The notes: generated by a model from the sequence alone, not told the origin. DNA of 64,000 bases from Parastagonospora avenae f. sp. tritici 18332-5 (GCA_022559985.1 JAFJTR010000063.1:1-64000); one strand, 5' to 3'. Counted from the stretch's first letter, positions 21,677-34,560 are shown. Numbers and translations: made by a program.

Positions 21677-24367
21677 ATGTCGTTCTTTGGATTCGACAGC
21701 AATCTGCCACGTGACCGCGTTCATGCGTCCAATGCGCCCGGCTTCGGCCAGCACGATGCTTTCGCTGGGCTGAGCAGTGGAGGGGCAGGCGATGATGATG
21801 TGTATGTTGCGCCTCGGCCGCCCAAGTCACGTTTCCTGACAATGAACATAGCATCGACTTCGAAGAGACGTATGATGGCCTCGGTAATCGCCTCGACGAT
21901 GCCGACGACGCCTTCAATGACGACACCTTCGGAGGGCCTCCCATTCAGCAGTCCGTTGACAAGCACTTCGACTTCGCCGGCCAGACCTCCAAGGTCTCCA
22001 ACATCCTGCAGGAGGAGCAAATGCTCTTCCAGGCCCGCCAAGGCCACCCCCAGCAGCAGTACAAGCCACCCGTCCCGCAAGCTTCGAAGCCTAACCGGAG
22101 TGGCTACGAGAGCTACAAAGACCCCGAGTATATTCCTCAATTGGAAGCCCGCGCAGACATCTGGGGTCTCAAGCCCAAGCAGCAAGCTCAGCCAAGCCAC
22201 CATGAGCCTCATCGCCAGTCGCACTCCCCCGCACCTCAAGCCGTCCCGGCCAGGAAGTTGATGAGCTTGGACGAGGTCGAGGCTATGATGCGCGCTCAGA
22301 GCATCGGTAACGAACCGCGCGGCGCTCCACCTATGCAGCACCAGATGCAGCAGCAGCAAATGCAGTATCAGGGTCCTCCGCCAGGCTATCCGCCACAGCA
22401 GTTCCCTCACGGACAGCCGCCGTTCCCGGGCATGCACGGTGGTCCACCGGGCCAATATGCGCCACAGATCCTACAGAGGCCTCAACAGCATCAGCAGCAC
22501 CAGAACCAGCCCCAGCAACCACAGCATCAAGCTCCACAGAGACAGCAGCAGATGCGTGCTGAGCTTCCTGCTCAAGCCGTCCACCCCCAAGCACCTCAGC
22601 AACCTACCATTCTGCAGCGACAAAAGCCACAGGCAAACGAGCCAAGCGCCCAGCAGCATCGTCAGACTCCCACACCTCAGAACCAGGCGCAAGGTCCTCC
22701 AACACAGCCTCGACAGATCCTCCAGAACCCTAACCGTCTTGCTGGACAAGGTCAGCCGATGGCCCAACCTGGCCAACAAGCGGGACGAGGACAGGGGCAA
22801 GGACACAACCGCGGTCCGTCTTTCCCTGGCATGGTCATCACTCACCCCGAGCAGCTGCTTCAACTCTCGGAAGCTGAACGTGCAGCCTTCCTCGAGGAAG
22901 ACGCTAAGCGCGCGAAGAGAAATCACAAGATTGCTCAGCTTGCCAAGGACAACGGTCTCATGACACCACAGGACAAAAACTTCATTACCCGAATTCAACT
23001 ACAGCAATTGATGACTGCCACTGGTAATCTGGATGAGAGGGGTCCTGAGGCTGCCATCGCCGAGGATTTCTACTACCAAGTCTTCAGCCAGATTCGTGGT
23101 GCTCCTCGTCAGAGCCCTCAACAGCCTGCCAGTCAATTTGCGCAGACGTATCTGTTCCAGACCAACAACCGCTTTGGTGCACGACGAAATGGGCGCGGAG
23201 GTGACAACCACATGCAGCGCATGGAGCAGCAAATTCAGCGCGCTGTTGAGGCTGCAAAAGCCCGTCCTAAGGCCAGACAGCTTGTCGTGGAAGGTTCATT
23301 GGGCAAGATTGCCTTCAGCAACTCCAAGACGCCCCGTCCGCTTCTTAACATCAAGCGTTCCGAGGCTGCTCATAAGCAACCCAAGTCCACCATCGCTGAC
23401 CGGAAGGAAGCTTTGCGCAACATCGAAAACGTTTACGTTACCCTTATGCAGATGGAAGACCACGAGCGTGCGATGCCACCACCCATCAACCCAGACAGCA
23501 ACCCAGAGGCTATACAGGCACACATGGAGTGGCGATCGAAGATTGATGCTCTCCATCAACAGTTATGGCAGAACACCAAGATCATGGAGCCTCTCAACCC
23601 AAAGTAAGTCGAAATGATTCTCTAAGCCAAACACAACTAATCTTCACATCAGTGCCGCCGCACCTCATCCGTTCATATCCATTCTCTCGCACGCGAAAGG
23701 AAAGAAGGCCATTCCGCGCCTCTTCCGACACATCGACGAACAGGAGCGAATAACAGTCGTGACTATGATCGTTGTCCACCTTGACCAGCTCTCTGTGGTC
23801 AACCAAGCAATCGCCTTGCCAGAAGAGCCATTGAACCCTGCCGTACGCGAGGAAGTCGAGCTTTTCTCGGCCACGGTCCTGCCCCCACTCTTCGCACACA
23901 TGTCCGAGTCGCCACTGAACATCATCATCGGCCTGCTGGGACTCATCCTTGATCGCACGAACTTGCACGTCGTTGCTCGCAGCAAGATTGGGCTTTCTCT
24001 GCTCACTATCTTAATCTCTCGTGCCGAGCTCCTGAAGCAATCTGCTCCGGAGACAGCCAACGCTGAGTGGGAGCAGTGGAACGTGCTATACAACCGGCTC
24101 TTTGACTCAGTTGAGCCTGTGCTTCCATTCTTGTTCCCTGGAAGCATCAACGAGACTGACGACATGTACATTTGGCAATACTTGGCCGCCATGGGAGTTG
24201 GTGCCAGCCCTGAACAGCAACAGAGACTCGTGCTCGGTGTCAAGGATCGCGTCATGGAGACAGTCAACGTCAGCAAAGCTTTGCCAACAGACATGGCAAG
24301 TGCTCGTTTGGCAAACGTCAATTTGTTCATGAGGGCCATTGGATTGGACGTAGAGCTTCTTGGATGA
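21677..24367 (+). CDS. PAT1: mRNA decay factor Pat1 (topoisomerase II-associated protein PAT1)
   Basis: Pat1 bridges deadenylated mRNA with Lsm1-7, Dhh1 and Dcp2 in P-bodies and promotes decapping. I place exons at 21677-21801, 21852-23603 and 23653-24367 (introns of 50 and 49 bp, GTATGT..TAG and GTAAGT..CAG), giving 863 residues. The N-terminus MSFFGFDSNLPRD and the block VSNILQEEQMLFQARQ are characteristic. A long Gln/Pro-rich region (about 115-360) follows, typical of P-body proteins. The conserved middle (TIADRKEALRNIENVYVTLM) and alpha-helical Pat-C domain (FISILSHAKGKKAIPRLFRH) end the protein. The second splice falls inside the conserved block, and the frame only continues when it is removed. 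Confidence 0.95.
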
Positions 24368-25950
24368 AGAGTTGATCTATACAGATCATCTGAACCACCG
24401 ACATGATGCAGCAACAGGGTTGCCGAATTGCTGTCGTCGACAAGAAGTCACAAGATGATGCCGATCTCGAGACGACAACGCGGGGGAGTGAAGGCATCGG
24501 CTACATACAGCGTTGTGCACCGCCGTCAGCGCGCGCTTGGCAAGACAAGAAGAGATGGATAAGATAGGATAGTGTACAAAGCTCAATGGTGTCTGTGGAA
24601 AGAAATGGTTAGCCGCCTATACCGATTTCACTTGAACTGGTGGGAAGGTGATGACTTGCTGGCAACGAACCATTAGTTGAATGGGGATGACAGCAACAAA
24701 AGCGCGATAATTGAATATTCCCTTGCAAAAAAAAAAACTTCATGCATAACTTACGTCCTCTCGTATTCTCACACAAAAACATAGCTCCGCCACTCGCCTC
24801 ATCCACGGAGCATTTGCCAAAACTGCGAGCCCTGCACCGAAGCCTCAAGACCAGGATCGCAAAGACGGAGCGCCCAGCATGTTTACTTGCGTGATCGTGG
24901 CGCTACTAGTGACGATGTTTGATAGAGACGGCACGGAAATGGAAGCACTTGCGGACCCCGAAAACAAATCGTGACAGCTAAGCATTGCCGAGTTGCTTGT
25001 TTCGCGCCCAGGGACACAAGGATCGCGCTGTGCATGCATTGTTCCGGGGCATGCTGAGGGTGTTTCAGCGCTGTGACGAAGTCTCCACTAAGCTTGTCTG
25101 GCCTTGGCATCTGAAACACCTATCGACAAGCCTCATCGGCTTGCTCTTCATGCTTTTGAGACGCTTTCCCGGATCCACAGCCACCGCGCGGCGCAGCTTC
25201 ATGCCTTGGAACGAAGTGGAAATGGCGTTGCGATGCCTCAGCATGTCTTTTAAGCGTGTAAGTAGGTTGCAGTAGCGGCTGCACTCCATGGCTACACAGC
25301 TGCTGCAAAACAAATGTCTCGGCAATTCCATCGAACGCCACAGGTACGAGACGTTTGTGCGTCCCTGCGGCGCAGTCCCGTATTAACATCCCCCCACAAT
25401 TCCTGAACGGTAGGAGGAAAAACTCAGCCCTTTCGCGTAAGAGGTTCACCACTTGTTGGCAATCTCGAACAATGCTGGATGCCTTCGTGGCCAATCGTGG
25501 CTGGGTTCGCATATCCATCGAACCCATCTTGATGCCTCCACAGCCAATCCTGGATGCCTTCTAGACTTTGTGCCTGGACCTACGACGGCAACTAAGGTAT
25601 CCCGCGGCACGCACTGTTCGGCCACGCGCAGCATCACCACGGAAGCTGCGTGGACCACAAACTGGGGTGTGGCTGCGCTAAGGCTTGACACATTTGGTGA
25701 TTGATATTCATGCACCCAAGTCGAATCAGGTTGTGCGTTTCATCAAGTCGAATTCATTCTTTGTCATTTCGTTTCATTGCCAATCTTTCTTTAAGAGCGC
25801 TGGCTTCGCACACCCAGAGACTCCTCATCAAGCCAAGCCTTGTGTCCTTCCTTGAGAAACTTTGTTTCTTCTTTGCTCTTCTTCTGTTCATTTTCAGTTC
25901 ATTCCTGACGACAGGTACTTCGTCAGCTGCCGGTCAGCATTTCGCCCATC
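24368..25950. other. 1.6-kb intergenic region, no gene supported
   Basis: It begins with PAT1 3' flank, including a poly-A run near 24727, and ends with the pyrimidine-rich leader of the protease gene. Frames of 60-135 codons occur on both strands but have atypical composition (Cys- and Arg-rich) and no recognisable motif. Confidence 0.5.
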
Positions 25951-27298
25951 ATGCCTTCATTCAAACTCTTTTTCGTCGTCGCTCTTCTAGTAGCTATTGC
26001 ACTTGCTGTCCCTGCTCCATCGCGTCGGAGTGTGCAGAAGCGTTCCTTCAAGGTTCCAAGGCAGTTGAACACCGCCCACCCTACTGGTCCCAATGGTATG
26101 GCCGCTATGAGGAAGGTGTTCAGGAAGTACAACTTCCAGGTCCGCGAAGATTTCATGTCTCGGGAGGGTCTTATTGGCCTCACGAAGGCGAGCAAAAACG
26201 AGAGTTCCGTACAGACTCAAGCCGCTGCTGGCAAGAACCAAAGTGGCACTGTTATGGCCACCCCAGAGCAGAACGCCGCGCTCTTCCTTTCGCCTGTCAA
26301 GGTTGGCGGACAGACTATGAACTTGGACTTTGACTCTGGTTCCTCTGATATGTAAGCATGACATTCATACATAGTGCTGCATTCACTCACATAATATCAG
26401 GTGGTTCTTCAGCACCGAACTTCCTCAGCAAGCCATCCAACAGCACTCTGCCTTCGACCCTGCCAAATCAAACACATTCAAGTTGACCCCCAACGCCAAG
26501 TTCAAGATCAGCTACGGCGATGGTTCAGGCGCAGCCGGCATCGTCGGCACCGACGTCGTCGAGATTGGCGGCGTCAAAGTCGAGAACCAAACCGTCGAGC
26601 TCGCCAACGCCGTCTCGCAATCCTTCATCCAAGACGCCAACACCGACGGCCTCGTCGGCCTCGCCTTCTCCAACCTCAACACCGTCAACGACGGCACCAA
26701 GAAAACCCCCGCAAAGACCTTCTTCGACAACGTCATGGGCAACCTCGACCTCCCCGTCTTCACCGCCGACCTCGACCCCGACGGCACAGGTGTCTACGAA
26801 TTCGGCAAAATCGACGCCACCAAGTTCGAGGGCCAAATGGCCTGGATCCCCGTCAAGGCCGAGACGGGTTTTTGGCAGTTCCCCTCCACCAAGTTCGCTG
26901 TCGGCAATAAGGTCATCGAGAACCCCGGCGCGTCCGACGCCATCGCCGACACAGGCACGTCGCTGCTCCTCGTCGACCAGAAAGTCGCAGACGCATACTA
27001 TTCGCAGGTCCAAGGCGCGCAGCTCAACGCACAAGTCGGCGGATTCATCTACCCGTGCAAAGCCGCGCTCCCGGATCTCTCCGTCGCGATTGGCGACAGC
27101 TACATGGCCAAGATCCCGGGCAACCAGATCACGTTTGCGACGGTGGACAAGGCGAACACCACGTGCTTTGGCGGCGTGCAAGGGAATCAGGGCGCGGGGC
27201 TGCAGATTTTCGGGGACACGATGTTTAAGGCACAGCTTGTTGCTTTTAATGGTGGGAACCAGAGTCTGGGATTTGGGCAGAAGCCGCTGGTGAAGTAG
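25951..27298 (+). CDS. secreted pepsin-like aspartic protease (A1 family, penicillopepsin type)
   Basis: An acid endopeptidase exported through the secretory route. Exons are 25951-26351 and 26401-27298 (49-bp intron, GTAAGC..CAG), giving 432 residues. A signal peptide (MPSFKLFFVVALLVAIALAV) and a propeptide with a KR site at 30-31 come first. The first catalytic motif is LDFDSGSSDMW with Asp128; the intron splits its final block. The flap reads SYGDGSGA with Tyr172. The second motif is AIADTGTSLLL with Asp317. Two cysteines bracket the usual C-terminal disulphide loop. The first motif has Ser where most pepsins have Thr (DSG rather than DTG), a change tolerated in the family. Nutrient or pathogenic roles cannot be told from the sequence. 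Confidence 0.95.
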
Positions 27299-27955
27299 GG
27301 GTAATGAGGTGGTTTGTGGGAATGAGGAGTGGTGTGTGAATTGTATATATTATCTATTATTATGATGGAGAGCGGGAGGGACACAATGAAGAATTACCAA
27401 AGCTTGAATCATTCTGTTTTCCTCATCACGGAGTGTGCACGTTGTTCCCCTTCCAGTTCCCTTGATACTGAGGTGCCCAACTCAGCCGACATCCGGGCAT
27501 CGCTTGACCAAACATTTGTCACCCAGCTTCGTGAGGCAGTGTCGGAACAACGTGCAGCATATCCGATAATCATGTTTTGGAATATTGTTTCGCACATCAT
27601 GTTCCGAGATGCGAGGTGAAACGGCGAATTGCGGTCCAAGGCTGGGCGAGGCTTGAACGGAGAGAGTGGCTTGGGGATTGGGAAGGATTGTAGATCCTCC
27701 GTTTCGGCGCTTCGTGATGAGTCGCGACAGCGTGAGATGGCCAGAGCTGAGGGCTCCTTGACCGGATGAAGCACGTGAACACGCGAACGCGCTAGTGGGT
27801 GACGTGAGGAAAGCGCGATGGTCTGATTCTCATCACTGACCTGAAGCATCGTCAGCGGCGCTACAACCACTTCAGCAGTGGTCTTCCATCTCATATACTT
27901 CCAGCCGCTCTGGTTTTTTTCGGAATCGATCGATGCGCAATACCGCATCGGCGCG
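27299..27955. other. intergenic, upstream of the XPF-like gene
   Basis: 657 bp. A minus-strand frame of about 179 codons spans 27409-27948, but I see no motif, intron pattern or family resemblance, so it is not called. The plus-strand frame of the next gene is open back to 27878 without an upstream ATG. Confidence 0.45.
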
Positions 27956-30947
27956 ATGGAGGTTGACTTGGACGACGAAGGAAGGAGCGCGCTCGATTAC
28001 GCACGTTACCATGGGCTGTGCACACCTTACGATCGTGAGCAAATAGACGATGGCAACTTACCTGCTCCATCCGGTGACGACTTTGATCGGGATCTTTTGG
28101 ATCCCTCGGACATGTCCATCGCTAACACAGTCGATACAATAACAAGAGAGCGCCTCGCGGTGAATAAAGACGCAATCCTCCTCCTCAAAGCTGTGCATGA
28201 ATTACAACAAGAACCAACGGATGATGGACTGATGCCAGACCGGTATCAGCGGATGCGTAGCTTGAGGCTGGAACTCCCAGTGCTGCGTACCGACAATGAA
28301 CTTGATTTACTAAACTTCGGCAGCTCTGCTGTGCCAGACTTTAATGATCTGAGAATCCCATTCGAAACAATTGACCAGGAGAATGGTGAAGGCTTTGAGT
28401 GGCCGATCAAGTATCTCGCTTACCCCATACAATGGGATAAGAAGATCAAGGCCGAGAAATTTACTGTCTCGAAAGACGTGCTACTACATCTGCGAGATGC
28501 CATCACCGACGCGTACACGAACGATGATTACGAAAAGATCAAGGAAGAGAGCTTACAATACAAGCCTGTAGGTGAAGCATCAGGCTCCAATGAACATCAC
28601 TAAAAGCATAGAACGTTGCATGCCGACCCCTTTCTCCACCATTACTACCCCTATCGCCACCATTGTCACCTTACATACCTTCTTCACCAGCCAATCTTCT
28701 ACCACTTCCTTCCGATAGTAACGACTCAGCCATTGCTGAAGCGCGAGATCTGGAGCAACGAATCATGGATGCAGATTCTCTGACTCGTAACTATTCGGAT
28801 AGCAGCGACTCAATGCTACTAGATATTGCGCATTCTCTACCATCCAGCTCTCCCTTATATGGGCAGACGACAACCATCCTGAAACGCAAGGATGAGGACC
28901 TCAAGGTTGAAGGCCCACTTACGCCTCCGATATTGTCCGACTCACCCATGAAAAAGCTGAAGTCAGTCACCTTCTCGGAGACTTTGCACAATTTCATACC
29001 AGACGCGCCTTGGAAGAAGGATTTCAAGGAAGACGAGGAATTCCTGAACGATGGCTCGGACATCGACATTGATGAGATCTTCGACGACTTCGCGCCCTAT
29101 GCCCAACAAGCGACGCAGAAGCTGGAGCATGAGAAGCTGTCCGGAGCAGACACCACTGCGCGTGTGGATGTCCCGGACGTTGACTTCACACCCCTATTAG
29201 CGCCTTGGAATGAGTACAGTCAACAAAAGGGCGGGAGACGAAAACCTGGTGACACAGAACTGGGTGCTCAGGCCAAATTTCTCCTAAGAATCAAGCGCGA
29301 AGATATGAAAGCATCGACTTCGTGGCACGGTCTTTCGAGTCTGGAAAGAAGCTTACCATGGGGTATCCTAACCATCAAGACAGCTAAGATAAACCTGAAC
29401 GAACAGCTACATGGTGAGACGGATTTCAAGAAGATACAAGCTGATATTGATAATGGCACCGTCGCGACGAGTTCTTCTCAAGCCTGGAAGCTTGAAGGTC
29501 TGAGTATACTGAATGAAGACGAAGAAGAAGATGAAATTGAAACGGAAATGTTTGAGGAGAGTAGGGATATGGAAGCCCTGATCCGCAAGCGCAAATTGGA
29601 GATGGAGGAAGAGGCGCCAAAGGTGGTCCAGAAGCACACGACGTCACTAAATCCTGCGAATCACTCCCAACCTCAACCACCTCGAGACATGTTTGGGAAA
29701 CACCACTGGGACAATGGAAAACCTAGCACTCAGAAGCCTGCCATCTCGCGCTCGAACCCCATCAGCCATCAAGAGTCGACACCACAATCAGCAGCATCTC
29801 GACACAACCCAAAACAAGCCTCACAGAATACGAGCAACGACCTGATGTTTGGAGGCTTCTCAGCTACTTCAGCCCTTCACAAATTCATGGAAACTCGAGG
29901 AAAGGCTGTAGAGCCAGCCGGTGCTAAACAAACGATAGGTCGATCTGGAGAAGTCATGAACAACACTACAGTGCAAAAGTTACCGGTTCGCTCAACAAAG
30001 CCGTTGCAGGAGTACAATGAAGCTCCCTCACGCTCACTTCCGCGCTTGCCAGATATTCCGCAGCACCTTCCACCATGTTCATTTATCATCTCGGCCGCCT
30101 TTCTGCAGCGAAGATCTCTGATGAAACAAATCGAACAGCTATACGAGCGCGCGGAGATCGTTTATAGAGACTATGACCGACCTCACACTCCAGCAAAAGA
30201 AGCGGACATAGTGCTTTCGCCATCTACAGGTCTCATATTGACGACATTGCAGCAAATCAAGCAGCAGCCTCTTCCCGGTCAGCCTGATCATTCTCCAGTC
30301 AAGGAGCGGATGAACACGTTGCAAATACGTTATGAGAGGCTTCTTGTCATTGTCAGTGAAGGCCTAAGCACTGAGATGGAAAGCCACGGGTCAAGTCGAC
30401 CAGATGATGCCCGTGATCAGGAAGCGCTAGCACGATTCAACAACTTCGCCGAGCGGCTGGAAGGTGAAGTCGTCGTCAAATACATCCCCGGAGGAGAGCG
30501 AGCATTAGCCCGATCTATTATCGTGGAAATGGCCAAGTATGGCCTTCCACATGGTTCCAAGGACATTGGCGATATCAAACTCATGGCTGCTGAAACGACT
30601 GTTAGCATCCCAATATCTGATCTCTTTGTGTCGTCCCAGCTAACATGTCACAGTGGGAGGTGTTTCTGCGCCGCATCGGCATCAATCCCTTCGCTGCTCA
30701 AGTTATAGTCGCCCTGCTGAAGAATCCTGTCGATGTGCATCTACCACAGACGTCATGCTCACCTGCATATCCCAATCAGCCTCGAATTCTCTCAACCTCA
30801 GGCCTGTCGGCGTTCCTTCTCATGGGAGAGGACGAGCGGGTCAGGTCCTTCCAGGTCCATATGGGCGGTAGCAGGATTCTTAGGAGAGTGAGTAGGCTGT
30901 TGGGTCAGGAGTGGGTGAGCGCGGCGCATGGGTTTAGGATGGGATGA
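27956..30947 (+). CDS. XPF-like, nuclease-dead protein with C-terminal helix-hairpin-helix; candidate Zip2/SHOC1 homologue
   Basis: I place exons at 27956-28567, 28612-30600 and 30654-30947 (introns of 44 and 53 bp; the second is GTTAGC..CAG with a GCTAAC branch), giving 964 residues. The N-terminal 200 residues form a distinct acidic domain (MEVDLDDEGRSALDYARYHG). A low-complexity middle has an acidic cluster near 506-520. From about 690 the pattern resembles an ERCC4/XPF fold: CSFIISAAFLQRRSLMKQIE, then EADIVLSPSTGLILTTLQQI near 734. The latter can be laid on the XPF GDY..TP..ERK..SDLI motif with the catalytic ERK replaced by ILT. Exon 3 begins WEVFLRRIGINPFAAQVIVA, like a helix-hairpin-helix. 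A dead XPF domain plus HhH is the design of Zip2/SHOC1, which with Spo16 and Zip4 supports meiotic crossovers. Function is inferred by eye. Confidence 0.55.
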
Positions 30948-31223
30948 AGATGATGTGTGTAGGGTGACATTTACACACATTTAGCGAGGGTCTAAGAGTT
31001 TTACGGAATCTATGACACTTGTACGACGCAGTACGAGCAGTTCATGAGTTCCGCCGATGTTGTATGCCAGGAGTAAGACTTCAAAAATCTTGCTGGTCTT
31101 GATTAGGCATAGACTGGGAACCCCTGTTTCAATCCGTAAACCCGAAGTTCGACCTAGTTGTCAGCACGAATTCACAACCTGCAATCTAAGTGCGTCAGCC
31201 TCCTATTTCGTAATGCACTCGCT

Positions 31224-32926
31224 ATGCCAATGAATGGTTCGTCTACTGTACTGGCCAGGAGACCGCGAATAAGGACCGGTTGTGCAACATGCAGGTACGT
31301 TGCCCAATCCCTACCGGCTCATTTCGGACATGCGCTAAAACAAACGTAATAGAATACGTAAAGTCAAGTGTGGTGAGGAGAAGCCATCTTGTTTGAGGTA
31401 AGAGATTTGCTTGTATCTCATGCCACTTCGTCGCTCAGTCAAACAGATGCACCAGCACAGGACGTAAATGCGATGGCTACGCCCTGGACCCAAATGCGGA
31501 TACCATGGTGATTGCTGGTAGACAGCAGACATCGAGTATGGTCAAAGCAGTTTCCGTCCATCAGGTCCAGGGCGAAAATATCCAATACCTGGAGTTCTAT
31601 CACCATTGCGGAGGGCCAAGGATCTCCGGCAAGTTCGACCACGACTTCTGGGCCCGGACGGTTCTTCAGATGGCGCAGTCTGAGACCGCTGTACGGCATG
31701 CTCTACTTGCTCTGAGCTGCCTCGCGAAATCGGAGTCTGGGACGCTCAAGGACGCTCGTTCCGGGCTTGTCGCGGTGTCGAAGCAGAGGACTATGATCAC
31801 ACACTATAATAAGGCTTTGACACAATTAGTCCAAAGAATGGCCGAGCCTTCGTACTCTCCAGAGGTTGGGCTAGTCTGTTGCTTGATATTCATATGCTTG
31901 GAGTCGCTACGCGGGAACTACGACGCAGCATTGACACACTACAAAAGCGGTCTTGATATCATTTCCGCCCATAAGAGCAGGAACAGGTGGATAACAGGAC
32001 CGGCTGAAAATGTTCGCCCAAATATGGTTGAGGAAATTATACTCCCATTATTCACGAGGAATATTGCAACAGCTATCATCTACGGACTTCCATCTGAGCA
32101 TGTCTCATTCAACTCTCAGTATCCGATCGGCACACAGGAATGCATCTTCAACACGATCCTCGACGCCGATCTATCCGCACACAACCTGCGCAACATGGCT
32201 TTCCTCCTCACCCGGAATCTTGGTACGAAAATCATCACGCAAGAACCGTACACCGAGGAAGAACTGCAAGAGCTAGCGGACTGCATAACGCACCACCAAG
32301 TCTGGCTGCGCGCGCTCGAGAAGCTCGAACGCGAGACGAAGCTTTCCGAGGAAGATGTTGTGGCGGCGAATATGCTCAAGGCCATCCACATCCTTATGTA
32401 TGTCTTTGCCTCGTGCCTGTTGTTGACAAGTCAGACGGACTTCGATCGGCATCTCGATGACTTCAAGGCTATAGTGCGATACTCCAGAGCCTATATCGAT
32501 GCCACTCAACGCACCTCTTCTCCTAATGAGGCCGCGAATTTCACATTCACCATCGGTATCATACCCGGTCTCTACCTCACAGCATGCCGATGTCGCTGCC
32601 CTGTTACTCGGCGCGAGGCACTCGCTTTACTCGAGCGCGACTTACCGCGAGAAGGGCTCTGGGACGCACAGCAGCATGCCGTCGTGGCGAGACGTATCAT
32701 TGAGCTTGAAGAGACAAAAGTCCATCCGGTCACTGGGTGGCCTGTAGAGAGTGCGAGGATCTGGAGCACGATGATTCATGGGGAGATGGATGACAATGGG
32801 AGGTTTTCGGTGTACTTTGTTGTGGGACATTGGGGCGAGGGAAGGGGGACGCCGCCGATTCCGCCGGGCGGGATATTGCCTCATGATCCAAAAGGGAGGG
32901 TTTGGAGGGAGTGGTTTGTGCTGTGA
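31224..32926 (+). CDS. Zn2Cys6 transcription factor with fungal-specific regulatory domain
   Basis: Exons at 31224-31294, 31353-31397 and 31447-32926 (introns of 58 and 49 bp) give 531 residues. The two introns lie inside the zinc cluster. Splicing yields the six-cysteine C6 pattern: CATCRIRKVKC then GEEKPSC, LRC and TSTGRKC (C-x2-C-x6-C-x6-C-x2-C-x6-C) at residues 20-47. The rest is the alpha-helical fungal transcription-factor domain, with YLEFYHHCGGPRISG and AVRHALLALSCLAKSE resembling the Fungal_trans_2 type. Targets cannot be predicted; neighbours do not form a pathway. A second in-frame ATG two codons in (31230) is an alternative start. Confidence 0.92.
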
Positions 32927-33041
32927 TTATCGTGTAGCGATACTCATGCTCATTGTACTTGTAAATTCGCATTGCGTGTGGCAACTGCTCATGTATTCAC
33001 TGAGATCCAAGCTCTATGTATATACATCTGCTATTCAATGC

Positions 33042-33942
33042 CTATCGATCCCTCCCCAATCGTTCTTCATAATCATCTTCCAGCTTCCACGCTGGTAGGA
33101 ACTTTACTTTCGGTGCGCCGTTTGTGCTGGCTACCGAATCTTTCAATTGTGGGACTTGCTGCGTCGAAGGCTGACGCGCAAGTGCGGGGTTGGGATGCGT
33201 GTCGGTGGTGCCACCCAACGATGTATACCCCATATCATAGAGGCAGCAGTATGGGATGTTGAGATATCGGATGAATGTCCAGATGTCGACGTAATGCCAG
33301 TCTATCACCGGATGCACGCGGACAAACGTAGGCCAGCCTTGATCCGTGGGGTCGAAGTGCTTCAGATTCGCGCCATGCGGGTCTGTTCTCCGTGTCCCAA
33401 CCAATATCGCTTTCACTGATGGAGTGTCTTTTAGGTAATCTGTGAACGCCTCCTTCATAGGCTTCGCATACTCCAGTAAAGCCAATGAATATATCTTTAT
33501 GCTCTTTGCGACAAATTCTTCCACCTCAGGGAACGGATGGGCATCTTGTATGTAACAACATTGGACGGCGGTTTCGATGTTCGACGATGGATTGGGTGTT
33601 TGTGCCAGGCCTCGCCTATGTAGGGCACATAGATACAGTATAAGAAGAACGAGGCAGTCTTTGCCTCCGTTGTATGCTAATGAGAGCTCTGGCAGGCTTT
33701 CAGTCATTGTCAGCTTCCAGCACTTCCGAACAATCACGTACTACCCACCTATACCGCGTCAATGCCTCATCGATGACACCGAGTGCCAGATGGGTCTGGC
33801 TCTGAACGCTCTTCACTCTCTCCGACACATCCTTCGCGTCCAAGAAGGCCGCTATGCGGTCATGTATCCTCGCGCATAGCTCGTGGAATGGTAGCGGGGT
33901 ATCGGAGACGAGGGGCTCGGCAAATCCAGTCGCAGAGTTCAT
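33042..33942 (-). CDS. FAD1: FAD synthetase (FMN adenylyltransferase), PAPS-reductase fold
   Basis: Transfers AMP from ATP to FMN, giving FAD. Exons 33942-33749 and 33696-33042 (52-bp intron, GTGGGT..AAG) give 282 residues. The join restores the nucleotide-binding P-loop-like motif LSLAYNGGKDCLVLL. VGTRRTDPHGANLKHF and RVHPVIDWHYVDIWTF, then IPYCCLYDMGYTSLG, are the diagnostic Fad1 blocks. The acceptor AAG is unusual but the frame and family continuity demand it. The gene is head-to-head with the sulfite reductase beta gene and convergent (115 bp) with the Zn2Cys6 gene. Confidence 0.94.
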
Positions 33943-34560
33943 TGCACAAGCTGAAGGCCCGACATCAATGCGGGCGTCTGCGTATGCAAAAGGCTATTTG
34001 TCGACTATTGGTCGTCTGGGAAACTGGTTTCAAGGCATGGTGCATGGTGTCTCCATGGGACTGACGCCCGTGGGTGGTGTAGCCTATCCCTTATCGATAT
34101 CGGCACCTCGGCATATCTGAATCCGGCATGGCGCGGCGCTGCATCTCGCCTGGCCACTCAGGCATCGTGCAGTAAGCGTTGCAAGAACGCCATGTTGGAG
34201 CCCACTACAGAGCGAACATCGGGGCCATTTTGCCTACTATACGTCTCGTGACGAGCACTTTCCGGTGCTAATCTGGACGAATCTGATTACACGGCGCGCT
34301 GGGCGCTAAGGGTCTATGACTATTGTATGCTCCGCCACTGGTTTGCGGATTCTCTAGACCCTGAGAATGCGCTAGCATCGATCACGCAATTCGGCGCGGC
34401 CATGGTCACGTCTCTTTGAGAAAAATTGTCCCAACTGCCAATTGCCGCTGCCGGTGGTGTGCTCTGGACGGTCGCCGACGAGCCGATATAGTTATTACAC
34501 CATCTGGTCGTCTTAATAGTTTACTCCTCCACTGTCCTCCGCCATTAATTCGCAGTCACA
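33943..34560. promoter_or_regulatory. divergent promoter region, FAD1 / MET5
   Basis: 618 bp shared by two divergent starts. I searched by eye for the sulfur-regulator palindrome ATGRYRYCAT (Cys3/MetR type) and for CACGTG and found no exact match; ATGGTGTCTCCAT near 34047 is only a near miss. No gene is seen. Confidence 0.5.

Noticed and set aside
27409..27948. 179-codon minus-strand frame upstream of the XPF-like gene
   Set aside because: No domain, atypical composition, and it overlaps both flanks of real genes; long chance frames also occur in other gaps of this window.
33943..34560. Sulfur-regulator (Cys3/MetR) site ATGRYRYCAT between FAD1 and MET5
   Set aside because: Only near misses such as ATGGTGTCTCCAT; no exact match on reading by eye.
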